Source of the DNA: Fibrella forsythiae
GTDB taxonomy: Bacteria; Bacteroidota; Bacteroidia; Cytophagales; Spirosomataceae
DNA length: 64,000 bases
Assembly (NCBI RefSeq): GCF_017353175.1
Contig: NZ_JAFMYW010000010.1
Location: 62,001-126,000 of the forward strand
Direction of reading: 5' to 3'
The notes under the pieces are model-generated. The model did not search any database, was not told where the DNA came from, and saw only the letters and a program-made list of their open reading frames with translations. The translations under genes were made by a program, and so were the position numbers. Shown here in pieces: positions 8,120 through 16,949 of the stretch (position 1 is its first letter; the number at the start of each line of letters is the position of its first letter).

Positions 8120-9730
8120 TTAGTGGGCTGCATCGGCAGCGGCTTTGGCCGTGGCGGCATCCATTTTTACGGCCCGTAGCAGAAACAGCAGCGGAAACGA
8201 GATAACGAAGAACATCCCCGCCAGCCGGAACGCATCCAGATAGGCCAGCAGGAGCGACTGCTTCTGAACGGCCAGATCAAGCGTACGGTAGGCACCCGAA
8301 ACGGCGTCGATCGCGTTCATGCCCTTCGCCGTCAGGGTTTGGGCCATGCCATTGATTCGTTCGGTAGCCAGTGGGTTTTCGGCCGTGATATTGGCCACCA
8401 GATCGCCCCGGTGAGCGGCCACCCGCTGGGCAACGTACGTGTTTGTAATAGCTACGCCGAAAGCGCCGCCCAGTTGCCGCATCATGTTGGTAATGGCAAT
8501 ACCCATGGGTAATTGCTGCGGCTTCATACCCGACACCGATGAGTTGATCAGCGGTACGTTCACGAACGCCAGGCCAACGCCCCGAATAAGTAGTGCCTGC
8601 ACATAATAGCCGTCAGATGTTTCGGTCGTGAACGTCGACATGATAAAGCAGAACGTAGCAAAGGCCACGTACCCAACCATTACGATGTAGCGCGGTGATA
8701 CGCCTTTGCCGAGCAACCGGCCTACCAGCGGAAAACAGATCGCCGCAATGGCCCCGCCTGGAATCAGCAGACGGCCGGTTTGCGTGGCTGTGAAACCTGC
8801 TACTCGCTGCACCATCAGCGGGTATAGCAAAACCGACGTAAACAGACCGTAACCGACAATGAACATCAGAATAGCGCCCACAGCCAGGTTGCGGCTTTTC
8901 AGCACACGCAGATCGAGGACCGGTGAGCTTGTGCCGCGCAGCTGCGACCAGATAAACCAGGGAAGGGCAACAACCACGGCTCCGGTCAGGTAACGGATCG
9001 TTTCATTATCGAACCAGTCGTCGGCTTCACCCCGTTCAAGCACGTATTGAAGGCCGCCCACGCTAACGGCCAGCAGAAAGATGCCCAGCCAGTCGATGTG
9101 TATTGCTGAGCGATCGATGTTGAACTCATCGGCTTTTTTATCGATAAACCGGATGCTTAGGAAGGTAGCGGCTACACCCACGGGAATATTGATGTAGAAC
9201 ATCCAGCTCCAGTGGTAGTTATCGATGATGTAGCCACCCAGCGTTGGGCCGAACGTTGGGCCGAGCACGATTCCCAGACCAAACAAGGCCGAAGCCAGCG
9301 CCCGTTGCTGCGGCGGAAAGGCGTCGAACAACAAGCCCTGCGAGGTTGACAGGAGTGCGCCGCCACCAACGCCCTGCAGGAAGCGGAAAAAGACCAGTGT
9401 CCAGAGGTCAGGGGCAATACCGCAGCCGTAGGAGGCAATGGTAAACAGGATGATCGAACCGATATAGTAGTTCTTGCGGCCAAAATAACGCTGCAAAAAG
9501 CCCGTCATCGGGATCACGATCACGTTGGCAATGCCGTATGACGTAACAACCCAGGAGGCGTCTTCGATGGTGGCACCCAGGCTACCGGCAATGTCGGTCA
9601 GCCCTACGTTGACGATCGATGTGTCGATCAGTTCCATGATCGCCGCCGTTACGGCCGTGATCACGATGACCCATCGCCGCAGCCCCGTTGGGAGGGCCGG
9701 GGCCGTCGGGGCCTTCAGTGTGGTTTCCAT
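8120..9730 (-). CDS. emrB: DHA2-family MFS drug exporter (EmrB-like)
   Basis: A 536-residue 14-helix major facilitator transporter of the DHA2 family, which exports hydrophobic drugs by proton antiport. Visible signatures are the first-helix motif ELIDTSIVNVGL, the motif A-like FLQRYFGRKNYY and motif C LGIVLGPTFGPTLGG. It lies 13 bases after the membrane-fusion gene and before the TolC-type channel, so all three parts of an EmrAB-TolC-like pump are encoded together. Expression is probably repressed by the divergent MarR protein. Confidence 0.93.
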   Translation of the reverse strand: METTLKAPTAPALPTGLRRWVIVITAVTAAIMELIDTSIVNVGLTDIAGSLGATIEDASWVVTSYGIANVIVIPMTGFLQRYFGRKNYYIGSIILFTIASYGCGIAPDLWTLVFFRFLQGVGGGALLSTSQGLLFDAFPPQQRALASALFGLGIVLGPTFGPTLGGYIIDNYHWSWMFYINIPVGVAATFLSIRFIDKKADEFNIDRSAIHIDWLGIFLLAVSVGGLQYVLERGEADDWFDNETIRYLTGAVVVALPWFIWSQLRGTSSPVLDLRVLKSRNLAVGAILMFIVGYGLFTSVLLYPLMVQRVAGFTATQTGRLLIPGGAIAAICFPLVGRLLGKGVSPRYIVMVGYVAFATFCFIMSTFTTETSDGYYVQALLIRGVGLAFVNVPLINSSVSGMKPQQLPMGIAITNMMRQLGGAFGVAITNTYVAQRVAAHRGDLVANITAENPLATERINGMAQTLTAKGMNAIDAVSGAYRTLDLAVQKQSLLLAYLDAFRLAGMFFVISFPLLFLLRAVKMDAATAKAAADAAH

Positions 9731-9743
9731 GTGGGCGTTGAGG

Positions 9744-10832
9744 TTAGTCGGCTACCCGTATGGCTGCATCAACGCTCAGACCGGCGCGAAGCTTGTCTTT
9801 GTACTTTTCTGGGTTCAGAATCTCGATCTTGACCGGAACGCGCTGCGTGATCTTAACAAAGTTGCCCGACGAGTTATCGGGCGGAAGCAGCGCAAAACGG
9901 GCACCGGTTGCTTCTGACAGAGACGCTACACGGCCCTTTACCTCCAAATTGGGATACGCATCGATCTTGATATCAACGGGTTGGCCAACGACCACTTTCT
10001 CCAGCTGCGTTTCTTTCATATTGGCAATAACCCAGAATGTGCTGTCATTCACGATGGTCATCAGCGTTTGACCCGGCTGTACATACTGGCCAACCACGGC
10101 ATTTTTCTTGCCGATTTTTCCGGTAATGGGTGCCGCCAGTTTGGCGTAGGTGAGGCGAAGTTTGGCGCTTTCAACGGCGGCGGCTTTCACCTTCAGCACC
10201 GCCTGCATTTTCTGAATGGCTGCCTGCGCTTTCTGGATACCAGCTTCGGCTACACCCTGCTGGGTACGTGCCAGACCAATCTGCTCCTGGCTATTCTGGT
10301 AGGTTTGCGCTTGCACCTCTACCGTGTTGCGCGAATCGTCGAGCTGCTTACGGGTCAGCGACTGGTCATTGTATAAGTTCTGATCGCGTTGCAAATCGGC
10401 CTGCGCTTTGTTACGGCGAACAGCCTGTACGGCAGCGGCCGATTGGGCTACTTTCAGGTTCTGAGCCACGTTGCGGGTGGTAGCCTGGGCCGTGGCCAGA
10501 TCGGCCTGGGCCGTTTTGATATCGGCCAACGTCGACTGGTAATCGGCTTCGGCCTGTTGTAACGCTACTTCATATTCTTGCGGATCGATGGTAAGCAACG
10601 GCTGGCCGCGTTTCACCGTAGCATAGTCAGCCACGTCTACTTCCTGAACGTACCCGGCTACCCGCGCCAGCACGGGGGCCGATGTGCCTTCAATCTGTGC
10701 ATTATCAGTTGATTCGTATTGCTGTCCGCGACGGTAGGCTGTGAAGCCCCAATAGGCGGCAGCCACAATGGCAACCAAACCGATGAGCCGGGGTAAATAT
10801 GTTTTAACAGGAGATGTTGAGTCAGATGCCAT
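9744..10832 (-). CDS. emrA: HlyD/EmrA membrane fusion protein
   Basis: A 362-residue periplasmic adaptor. It has one N-terminal transmembrane helix (LIGLVAIVAAAYWGFTAY), a split biotinyl-lipoyl domain (VLARVAGYVQEVDV and GKIGKKNAVVGQYVQPGQTL), a long coiled-coil hairpin (about residues 85-200) and a C-terminal beta-barrel domain. The start is the ATG at 10832; a longer frame to 10937 would run through the promoter and operator and is rejected. First gene of the efflux operon, connecting the inner-membrane exporter to the TolC-type channel. Confidence 0.92.
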   Translation of the reverse strand: MASDSTSPVKTYLPRLIGLVAIVAAAYWGFTAYRRGQQYESTDNAQIEGTSAPVLARVAGYVQEVDVADYATVKRGQPLLTIDPQEYEVALQQAEADYQSTLADIKTAQADLATAQATTRNVAQNLKVAQSAAAVQAVRRNKAQADLQRDQNLYNDQSLTRKQLDDSRNTVEVQAQTYQNSQEQIGLARTQQGVAEAGIQKAQAAIQKMQAVLKVKAAAVESAKLRLTYAKLAAPITGKIGKKNAVVGQYVQPGQTLMTIVNDSTFWVIANMKETQLEKVVVGQPVDIKIDAYPNLEVKGRVASLSEATGARFALLPPDNSSGNFVKITQRVPVKIEILNPEKYKDKLRAGLSVDAAIRVAD

Positions 10833-10905
10833 AGATTTAATTAGATGAAGCACGAAAAATCCAGTTGTGAACAGAACGGGCGGGAGCACCCGTTGATGAA
10901 CCAAG

Positions 10906-10937
10906 CAAAGGTAAACCGGGTTGACTATAAAAGTCAA
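10906..10937 (-). promoter_or_regulatory. Promoter of the emrA-emrB-tolC operon
   Basis: On the minus strand TACCTTTG (10913-10906) matches the TAnnTTTG -7 box, and TTG at 10937-10935 gives a 21-base spacer, both fitting the Bacteroidetes sigma consensus. The -33 element lies inside the TTGACT-N5-AGTCAA palindrome, so a repressor bound there would block it. The predicted transcript would start about 65-70 bases before the emrA ATG. Confidence 0.65.
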
Positions 10938-10955
10938 GTGAGTTGACTATATTTG
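10921..10955 (+). promoter_or_regulatory. marR promoter with MarR-type operator
   Basis: TTGACTATAAAAGTCAA (10921-10937) is a perfect 6-bp inverted repeat with a 5-base spacer. A second half-matching copy, GTTGACTATATTTGTC, follows at 10943. TATATTTG at 10948-10955 matches the -7 consensus for marR, with a TTG 24 bases upstream. The palindrome overlaps the -33 elements of both divergent promoters, the classical layout for MarR autoregulation plus efflux control. The binding itself is inferred. Confidence 0.6.
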
Positions 10956-11007
10956 TCTATTAATTAATCATTAATCAGTTTGCGACTTATAAAAGTTCGC
11001 CACGGTC

Positions 11008-11490
11008 ATGAATTCTGCAGATAGTAAACTCTTCACCTTTGAGATGTTCCGGGAAGTTCGAAGCCGGTCGATGGGGCGTCTTGCCTGGCGACTCAAGCGT
11101 TTTCTGGATGAATTTATGGAGCCCCGCTTACACCAGCGTGGATTCACTGACTTTAAGCTCAGTTACCTTCGGCTGGTTGCTAATATTGAGGAGAACGGGA
11201 TTACCAACAACGAGCTTGCCCGTAAGGCCGACGTGACCAAGCAGATGATGAGCAAGGTGGTTAGCCTGCTTGAGTCAGGGGGGTATATCTACACGAAAAA
11301 GGACGAGACCGATTCTCGTGCCAGCCGCATTTTCCTGAATGAGCGCGGCTTTGAGTTATTGATTGGGGTGCACCAATGCATGGAAGAAGCCCACGCGCAC
11401 TTCAGCACCATCATCGGCCAGGACCGCCTTACGCGCCTAATCGACGATATGAAAGACCTGGTCAACGGCCTCGACAGGGGGGAATGCTAA
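11008..11490 (+). CDS. MarR-family transcriptional regulator
   Basis: A 160-residue winged-helix regulator. The recognition helix region is NNELARKADVTKQMMSKVVSLLESGG, and the wing carries the conserved acidic and basic DETDSRASR pattern. Divergent from emrA with a 175-base gap containing both promoters and a palindrome, so it most likely represses the EmrAB-TolC operon and itself and is released by a drug-like ligand. Followed at once by a 30-bp hairpin. Confidence 0.92.
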   Translation: MNSADSKLFTFEMFREVRSRSMGRLAWRLKRFLDEFMEPRLHQRGFTDFKLSYLRLVANIEENGITNNELARKADVTKQMMSKVVSLLESGGYIYTKKDETDSRASRIFLNERGFELLIGVHQCMEEAHAHFSTIIGQDRLTRLIDDMKDLVNGLDRGEC

Positions 11491-11503
11491 TTGATTTTGG
11501 ACT

Positions 11504-11578
11504 GGGGATGTCGGATTGCGGATTCTGCTCCGCTACTTTGAAAAAAGGGCGGAGCAGAATCCGCAATCCGACATCCCC
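11504..11578. terminator. 30-bp perfect hairpin, bidirectional terminator
   Basis: Arms 11504-11533 and 11549-11578 are exactly complementary over 30 bases; the loop is 15 bases. It separates the convergent marR and UbiA-family genes and lies within 14 bases of the marR stop. Confidence 0.85.
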
Positions 11579-11584
11579 AATCAC

Positions 11585-12454
11585 CTACGCCCACACCATC
11601 GTCAGCACGCCCATCAGCATGATCAATTTGCAGAGGTTGCTGAGGTAGCTGTATTCGCGGCGGGTATCAGCCAGCACCAGTTTATATACCAGCCAGGCCA
11701 CGGGTAAAAGTAGTAGCATGAAAATCCAGCCTAAACGGGGGTTCTGCCAGTGTTCGGCCGTCAGAAAGAGGGTCATGATAAACCCGGCAATGATAACGTA
11801 GAGCAGGTATTTGGTGCGCCGGATGCCCCAGACGATTGGCAAGGTGCGGCAGCCGTAGCGGGCATCGCCGCGCACGTCTTCCATATCTTTAATGATTTCC
11901 CGAACCACGGTGACTACGAAGGCAAAGGCCGCGTAGACCAGCAACAGGTTTTCGTTCTGTTTGTAATAAACAGCCATCACGATCAGCGACAGCGCCGTCA
12001 GGAACGAGACTACGAGGTTGCCGATGAACGGTTGCCGCTTTAAATTGGCCGAATAGAACCACAACAACGACACCGACAGTACATCAACGGCAAATACCCA
12101 GCGGCTTAGTAAAAGGCCTAGAAAGCACCCAATTACGTTTAGGGCCTGATGCGCCGTAATGGCCCACCGCCTCTTCAGATATCGTCCAATAATGACCCGC
12201 TCGGGTTTATTGACAATGTCGATCTTAACGTCGAAATAGTCATTGATGATGTAGCCCGCCGCCGCAATACATACTGTCGAAAGCGTCAGGATGAACAGCC
12301 GGCCATCCAGTAGCAGGTTTGGCCAGTCTTCGCGTGGCCCAATCAACGCAACCCGTGCCAGATACTGCGTGCCGACCACGATCAGCAGGTTCTGCACCCG
12401 GATCAGACGCAGAAATCCTTTGATGTAATCGGAAGCAGAAATAGATCGAGTCAT
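11585..12454 (-). CDS. UbiA-superfamily prenyltransferase (GGGP-type)
   Basis: A 289-residue integral membrane prenyltransferase with about eight or nine helices. Both aspartate-rich motifs are present: NDYFDVKID and DMEDVRGD, which hold the magnesium-prenyl diphosphate. The sequence resembles the bacterial proteins annotated as geranylgeranylglycerol-phosphate geranylgeranyltransferase rather than UbiA or MenA, but the acceptor is not proven. The start is the ATG at 12454, because the longer frame to 12529 adds a basic stretch that overlaps the region just after the neighbouring gene. Transcribed downstream of the unknown gene at 12532. Confidence 0.82.
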   Translation of the reverse strand: MTRSISASDYIKGFLRLIRVQNLLIVVGTQYLARVALIGPREDWPNLLLDGRLFILTLSTVCIAAAGYIINDYFDVKIDIVNKPERVIIGRYLKRRWAITAHQALNVIGCFLGLLLSRWVFAVDVLSVSLLWFYSANLKRQPFIGNLVVSFLTALSLIVMAVYYKQNENLLLVYAAFAFVVTVVREIIKDMEDVRGDARYGCRTLPIVWGIRRTKYLLYVIIAGFIMTLFLTAEHWQNPRLGWIFMLLLLPVAWLVYKLVLADTRREYSYLSNLCKLIMLMGVLTMVWA

Positions 12455-12531
12455 ATAGTTTAAGAGTCGTAAGTCAGAACAAGTAATACGCCTGGACAGT
12501 CGCAACAGTAATACGACGCGGCTTGCCAAAC

Positions 12532-13368
12532 TTATGATTCCTCGACTTTTTCAGACCTTCGTACAAACTTATAACTCCCCGAGTTATAAACAGGAATGTA
12601 GCCAAAGTCTATAGCATTACTTTCGTTAAACGGTAGGGGAAGCCAGTCACGGACGTAGCGAATGCCTTCGTTAGGGTGGAGCCAGAATTGCTGCGGGAGT
12701 GTCTCGCCCGTTTGGTCGAACCCCAGCTTTCGGTAGCTGGCCCCGTCCGACCAGTCGCGGTCGGCGTAGGTCATGAGGGCGTCGGCGGGGTGATTGGTCA
12801 GGTAGGTTTTTACCAGTTTATCCAGCCCGCCCACGACCGTTGTGCCAACGCGACTGGCCATGCGCAGAAGCTCGGCCGAGCGAAACGGCAGACCATTGCG
12901 CTGCTGGGTACGTGGTTGAGCAAAGGTGGCTACGGCGACTAGTAATTCGTCGGTGGGGCAATTGGTCAGGTACGTATCCGGTAAGATTCGGTAATACCGC
13001 TCGGGTAGATATAGCCCGTAGCGAACCTTACCGGGCAAAGCTACCTGCAAATGATGGTCGTCCAGGAATGCCACTGCCGTTGCCTTATCGATACGCCGCG
13101 CCTTTGTTAGCCGCCCCGGAATTCGGATGGAGTGCCCCTGCAAAGCGGCCAGTCGTGAGGCAACTACGGCTGGTTTTTGCCGCTCCACATCTTCCCACAA
13201 ATGAATGACGCGCTCGCCCTGTTGGGCAAACTGATCGGTCATGTCGCGGAAGAAGAACGTAAAATCCTGTTCCCGCCACAAAGACGCATACGTACCCAGA
13301 TCGATCCGGTGCAGGTATAGGCCCGGTGCCAGGTACGTTAGCGTGAAGGGTGTGGCTTTTTTTGTCAT
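12532..13368 (-). CDS. Unknown soluble protein
   Basis: A 278-residue protein that I do not recognise. No signal peptide or membrane segment is seen. The C-terminal region (DRDWSDGASYRKLGF and later WLHPNEGIRY) resembles a short module seen next to GIY-YIG or homing-type nucleases in phage-like proteins, but no nuclease motif is present here. The first four codons (Met-Thr-Lys-Lys) lie inside one arm of a 35-bp inverted repeat, so the start may be supplied by that repeat or may be mis-assigned. Probably co-transcribed with the UbiA-family gene, whose ATG lies 77 bases beyond its stop. Confidence 0.65.
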   Translation of the reverse strand: MTKKATPFTLTYLAPGLYLHRIDLGTYASLWREQDFTFFFRDMTDQFAQQGERVIHLWEDVERQKPAVVASRLAALQGHSIRIPGRLTKARRIDKATAVAFLDDHHLQVALPGKVRYGLYLPERYYRILPDTYLTNCPTDELLVAVATFAQPRTQQRNGLPFRSAELLRMASRVGTTVVGGLDKLVKTYLTNHPADALMTYADRDWSDGASYRKLGFDQTGETLPQQFWLHPNEGIRYVRDWLPLPFNESNAIDFGYIPVYNSGSYKFVRRSEKVEES

Positions 13369-13455
13369 TCCGACGTCAGGAGGAATCGTGGCGTTCCTTT
13401 TGAATACGTCAAGCGGAACCCCACGATTCCTCCTGACGTCGGAATGACAAAAAAA
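13357..13455. repeat. 35-bp perfect inverted repeat overlapping a start codon
   Basis: Arms 13357-13391 and 13421-13455 are exactly complementary over 35 bases, with runs of 7-8 T or A at the outer ends and a 29-base loop. It lies between two minus-strand genes. The left arm contains the predicted ATG (13368-13366) of the downstream gene, so transcripts from upstream would fold the start codon into a very stable stem. Confidence 0.88.
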
Positions 13456-13492
13456 ACTATGGAGTAGTTGCTTGCAGGTGCAAACCTGCCAT

Positions 13493-16400
13493 CTACTCCC
13501 CGGCCGCGCGCTGATCGCCCTTAGGCATGGCGCGTAGCTCGACGGGGGATTTTTTCAACTGGGCCTGAATGACTTCGATGGCTTTCTCCAACTGCGGATC
13601 GGCCCCGTTCTGGCTCAGCTTCGGTGTCATGTCTACGTCAACATCAGGCGCGACGCCTTCGTTTTCGATTTCCCATTTTCCTTCCGGACTGTAAATACCG
13701 AAGCTGGGCGACGTAACCGAACCACCATCAATCAGCGACGGGTAGCCCGAAATACCAACCAGACCACCCCAGGTACGTTTGCCTACAATGGTGCCCAGAT
13801 TCCGGCGACGGAAAAATGCAGGCAGCGCATCACCACCCGAACCGGCATATTCATTCACGATCATCACCTTTGGCCCGTAAATCGACGCGGCGGGGCTGGT
13901 AAATGGCTTGCCTTCGCGGGGTGCCCAGTAGCTCAGCAGTGGCCGGTCGAGCATATCCACAATGTAGTCGGCTACGAGGCCACCACCGTTGAAACGCTCA
14001 TCGACGATAACCGCCTGCTTATCGACCTGGCTGAAGTAATAGCGGTTGAAATTGTCGTAGCCCTGCTGACCTGTGTTGGGCAGGTACACGTAGGCTACCT
14101 TACCCCCCGTGGCAGCGTGTACTTTGCGGCGGTTGCCTTCTACCCAATCCATCAGGCGCAGGTTCGTTTCGGCGGCAATGGGCACGACCGTCACTTTCCG
14201 CGCACCCGACATCGAAGCGTTTGGCCCCACGGTGAGCGTAATCTGCCGGTCAACGGTATTTTCCAATTGCTGATACACATTGTCGGTGGCCGTCAGTGGC
14301 CGCCCGTTGATGGCCAGCAGGTATTCACCCGCTTTCACGCTGACACCCGGTTCGGTCAGCGGGGCGCGGAGGGTTGGGTTCCAGTTTTCGCCGTTGAAGA
14401 CTTTTTTGAAGCGGTACATACCATCGACCAGCTCAAAATCGGCACCGAGCATACCTACGGGAACGGGCTTACTGTCGGGAATGTCGCCGCCGCTGACGTA
14501 GTTATGGCCTACGACCATCTCGCCCATCATCTCGCCGATGAGGTAATTCAGGTCTGAACGGTGCGCTACATGCGGTAGAAAGGGGGCGTACTTTGTCTTG
14601 ATGGCATTCCAGTCGACGCCGTGATAATTGGGTACGTAGAAATAGTCACGTTCAATGCGCCAGAACTCAGCCAGCATCTGCGACCACTCATGGCGCGGGT
14701 CGATCAGCGCCTGCAACGGCGTTACATCGACTTTGCCATCAGCCACGGCTGGTTTACCCGCTGCGTCGGCGATGTTCAGCTTGTCGGAACCAGTCATGAA
14801 CAGGAGTTTCTTCCCATCGGCCGATACTTCGTAGTCACTCACGCCGGGCAATAAGGCTTCCGTTTTGCGCTCCTTGAAATCGAAGCGGTAGAGGGTTGGT
14901 GCGGCGGTGGCGGGTGTGTAGCCAATGTAAAACAGCTTGCCGCCATCGGCCGACTTCAGCTTGTCGATACTTCCTGCCGGAACAGGCAATGCCACGATCC
15001 GCTGGCCGATATTCTCCAGATCGATCACCGTTCTGGGTACGTTGGGTATCACCGTCGTAGTAGCAGCCGATTTTGTGACGACCGGTGCGGGTTTCTTCGT
15101 TGGCGTGGCGCGGGTGCTGTCGGTGGCCGGCATGGCCGGTGCCTCTTTTTCATCATCCGACTCAGGCGCGAACGGGCTGGCATCTTTGGCGTTCAGTACC
15201 ACGGCATACAGGTTCTGCGTCACGAGGCCGCGACGGTCCAGACCGGCCATGTCGAGCCAGGCGAAGGAGGGACCCACGTTGGTGCTGGCGGTGAAAATCA
15301 GGTATTTACCGTCGCGGCTAAAGGCGAGTGCGTCGGTATGGCTGGCGCCGTCGGTAATGGGCGTGGTCTTGCCCGACGCCAGTTCGTACAGGTGAATCTG
15401 ATTCAGGTAATTGTCCATCTTCCGCGAGAACGCTACCCATTTCGAATCGGGCGACCAGTCGGCTTCGATGGTCGAATTGGGACCGAATGTGTCGGTGGTG
15501 ATCTTCACAGGCTTGCGACCCGCCGACAGGTCCATGTACCATAAGTTCAGCTTTTTGTCTTTATACAGAATCTTCTTCCCGTCGGGCGACCATTTGTCGA
15601 GGGTGTAAAATGACGGATCGCCCAGCGAAATGGCCTCGGCGGCTTTCTCGCCTTTGGCGTCGCGCAACATCAGCATGTATTCGCCCGTCGCGTCAGACAC
15701 GTAGGCAATCCGTGCGCCATCGGGCGACCAGAGTGGATTTCGGTCGTGCACGCCGTCGGTAAGGGTCAGGTTGCGCCAGTCGCCTTTTTTAGCGGGTAGT
15801 GTATAGATATCGCCGCGTGCTTCAACCACCGCCCGGGCGCCCGTTGGCGATAGGTGGAACGACCGCATCATGTTCCCCACTGGTTTCCAGGTAGGCCGCA
15901 AGGCCAGTACGTCGATATTCCCCGCCAGCGATACACGAATGAGTTGTCCTTTGCCGGCGGCCGTCGAAGCAGCCGGATCGAGCAGGAATAGGCGGCCAGC
16001 CTGTTCGTACACGAGCGTTTGTCCGTCGGTAGCCAGCGATTTTACGTCGAAGTCGGTGTGGTTCGTAACCTGACGAACCTGTTTGGTGCTTTTGTCGAAG
16101 GCGAACACGTTCATGATCCGTTGCCGGTCCGACAGGAAGTAGATGGTGTTGCCCACGTACACCGGCTGCACATCCGACGCGTTGACGTGCGGGATATCCT
16201 CCGCATCGAGCGTTTGCAGGTTCAGCATCCGGATGGGCGTTGTCATACCACCCCGATACCGTTTCCAGGTGTTAAACGCGTCGGAGGTGACGCTGTAAGC
16301 TAGTTCCTTGCCGTCGGGCGACAGCTTCGCCCAGCTGCCTACCGTCGGAATCGGCAGTAGCTGTGGCAGCTCGCCCTTCGTCGATACGGTAAATGCTTTT

Positions 16401-16816
16401 GGGGAGCGGGCTGGTGCCGACAGGCTGTTCGAGACAAACAGCACCCGCTGCCCATCGGCCGACCAGCCTTTCGCCGTTTCCGGACTCGGGTGGAAGGTTA
16501 GTCGCTTGGGCATACCACCGTTGATGCCAACCAGATAGACGTCGGTGTTCCCGTCATACGTAGCTGTGAAGGCGATGGTCTGTCCGTCGGGTGAAAACTG
16601 CGGCCCACTTTCGGCACCCGGACCCACCGTAAGCCGCCGGGGTGATGATCCATCGCGGTTGGCCACCCACAGGTCGCCGCCATAGCTGAACGCCACGTGT
16701 GTTTTAGAGAGCGACGGTTGCCGCAACAGCAGTGTTTCGCCAGGTACGTCGGTTTGAGGCTGGGCCGACAAGGGAGCTACGGCAAGGGCAAGGAATGTTG
16801 TGAGAAGGTATTTCAT
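13493..16816 (-). CDS. Tricorn-like S41 family peptidase
   Basis: A 1107-residue secreted protease. The order of parts is: signal peptide (MKYLLTTFLALAVAPLSA); two TolB/tricorn-type beta-propellers with repeated SPDGKKILY-type blades (about residues 25-700, with a Pro/Ala/Thr-rich linker near 550-590); a helical core; a PDZ domain around GVSVKAGEYLLAINGRPL; and an S41 catalytic domain with DERFNGGG and the nucleophile serine in NEYAGSGGDALP. The family degrades peptides, with the propellers gating access. It is transcribed alone between two long hairpins. Periplasmic location is inferred from the signal peptide. Confidence 0.92.
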   Translation of the reverse strand: MKYLLTTFLALAVAPLSAQPQTDVPGETLLLRQPSLSKTHVAFSYGGDLWVANRDGSSPRRLTVGPGAESGPQFSPDGQTIAFTATYDGNTDVYLVGINGGMPKRLTFHPSPETAKGWSADGQRVLFVSNSLSAPARSPKAFTVSTKGELPQLLPIPTVGSWAKLSPDGKELAYSVTSDAFNTWKRYRGGMTTPIRMLNLQTLDAEDIPHVNASDVQPVYVGNTIYFLSDRQRIMNVFAFDKSTKQVRQVTNHTDFDVKSLATDGQTLVYEQAGRLFLLDPAASTAAGKGQLIRVSLAGNIDVLALRPTWKPVGNMMRSFHLSPTGARAVVEARGDIYTLPAKKGDWRNLTLTDGVHDRNPLWSPDGARIAYVSDATGEYMLMLRDAKGEKAAEAISLGDPSFYTLDKWSPDGKKILYKDKKLNLWYMDLSAGRKPVKITTDTFGPNSTIEADWSPDSKWVAFSRKMDNYLNQIHLYELASGKTTPITDGASHTDALAFSRDGKYLIFTASTNVGPSFAWLDMAGLDRRGLVTQNLYAVVLNAKDASPFAPESDDEKEAPAMPATDSTRATPTKKPAPVVTKSAATTTVIPNVPRTVIDLENIGQRIVALPVPAGSIDKLKSADGGKLFYIGYTPATAAPTLYRFDFKERKTEALLPGVSDYEVSADGKKLLFMTGSDKLNIADAAGKPAVADGKVDVTPLQALIDPRHEWSQMLAEFWRIERDYFYVPNYHGVDWNAIKTKYAPFLPHVAHRSDLNYLIGEMMGEMVVGHNYVSGGDIPDSKPVPVGMLGADFELVDGMYRFKKVFNGENWNPTLRAPLTEPGVSVKAGEYLLAINGRPLTATDNVYQQLENTVDRQITLTVGPNASMSGARKVTVVPIAAETNLRLMDWVEGNRRKVHAATGGKVAYVYLPNTGQQGYDNFNRYYFSQVDKQAVIVDERFNGGGLVADYIVDMLDRPLLSYWAPREGKPFTSPAASIYGPKVMIVNEYAGSGGDALPAFFRRRNLGTIVGKRTWGGLVGISGYPSLIDGGSVTSPSFGIYSPEGKWEIENEGVAPDVDVDMTPKLSQNGADPQLEKAIEVIQAQLKKSPVELRAMPKGDQRAAGE

Positions 16817-16851
16817 ATATGTCGATGAGGGTTATTTATGGGTGGTTGTTG

Positions 16852-16948
16852 GGTGACGATTGCTGGGGCGTATTGCTGACGCAGGCGTAGGGCGGAGGCG
16901 AGCCCCGCCCTACGCCTGCGTCAGCAATACGCCCCAGCAATCGTCACC
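16852..16948. terminator. 44-bp perfect GC-rich hairpin
   Basis: Arms 16852-16895 and 16905-16948 are exactly complementary over 44 bases with only a 9-base loop, the longest stem in the window. It starts two bases past the stop of the M20 amidohydrolase and precedes the S41 peptidase, both on the minus strand. It should stop read-through, although there is no T-tract. Confidence 0.88.
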
Positions 16949-16949
16949 G

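Noticed and set aside
10833-10937. N-terminal extension of EmrA
   Set aside because: It would cover the operator and the -7 box; the ATG at 10832 directly precedes a normal EmrA N-terminus.
12532-13368. A GIY-YIG or homing endonuclease
   Set aside because: Only a C-terminal accessory-like module is suggested; no GIY, YIG or HNH residues are present.
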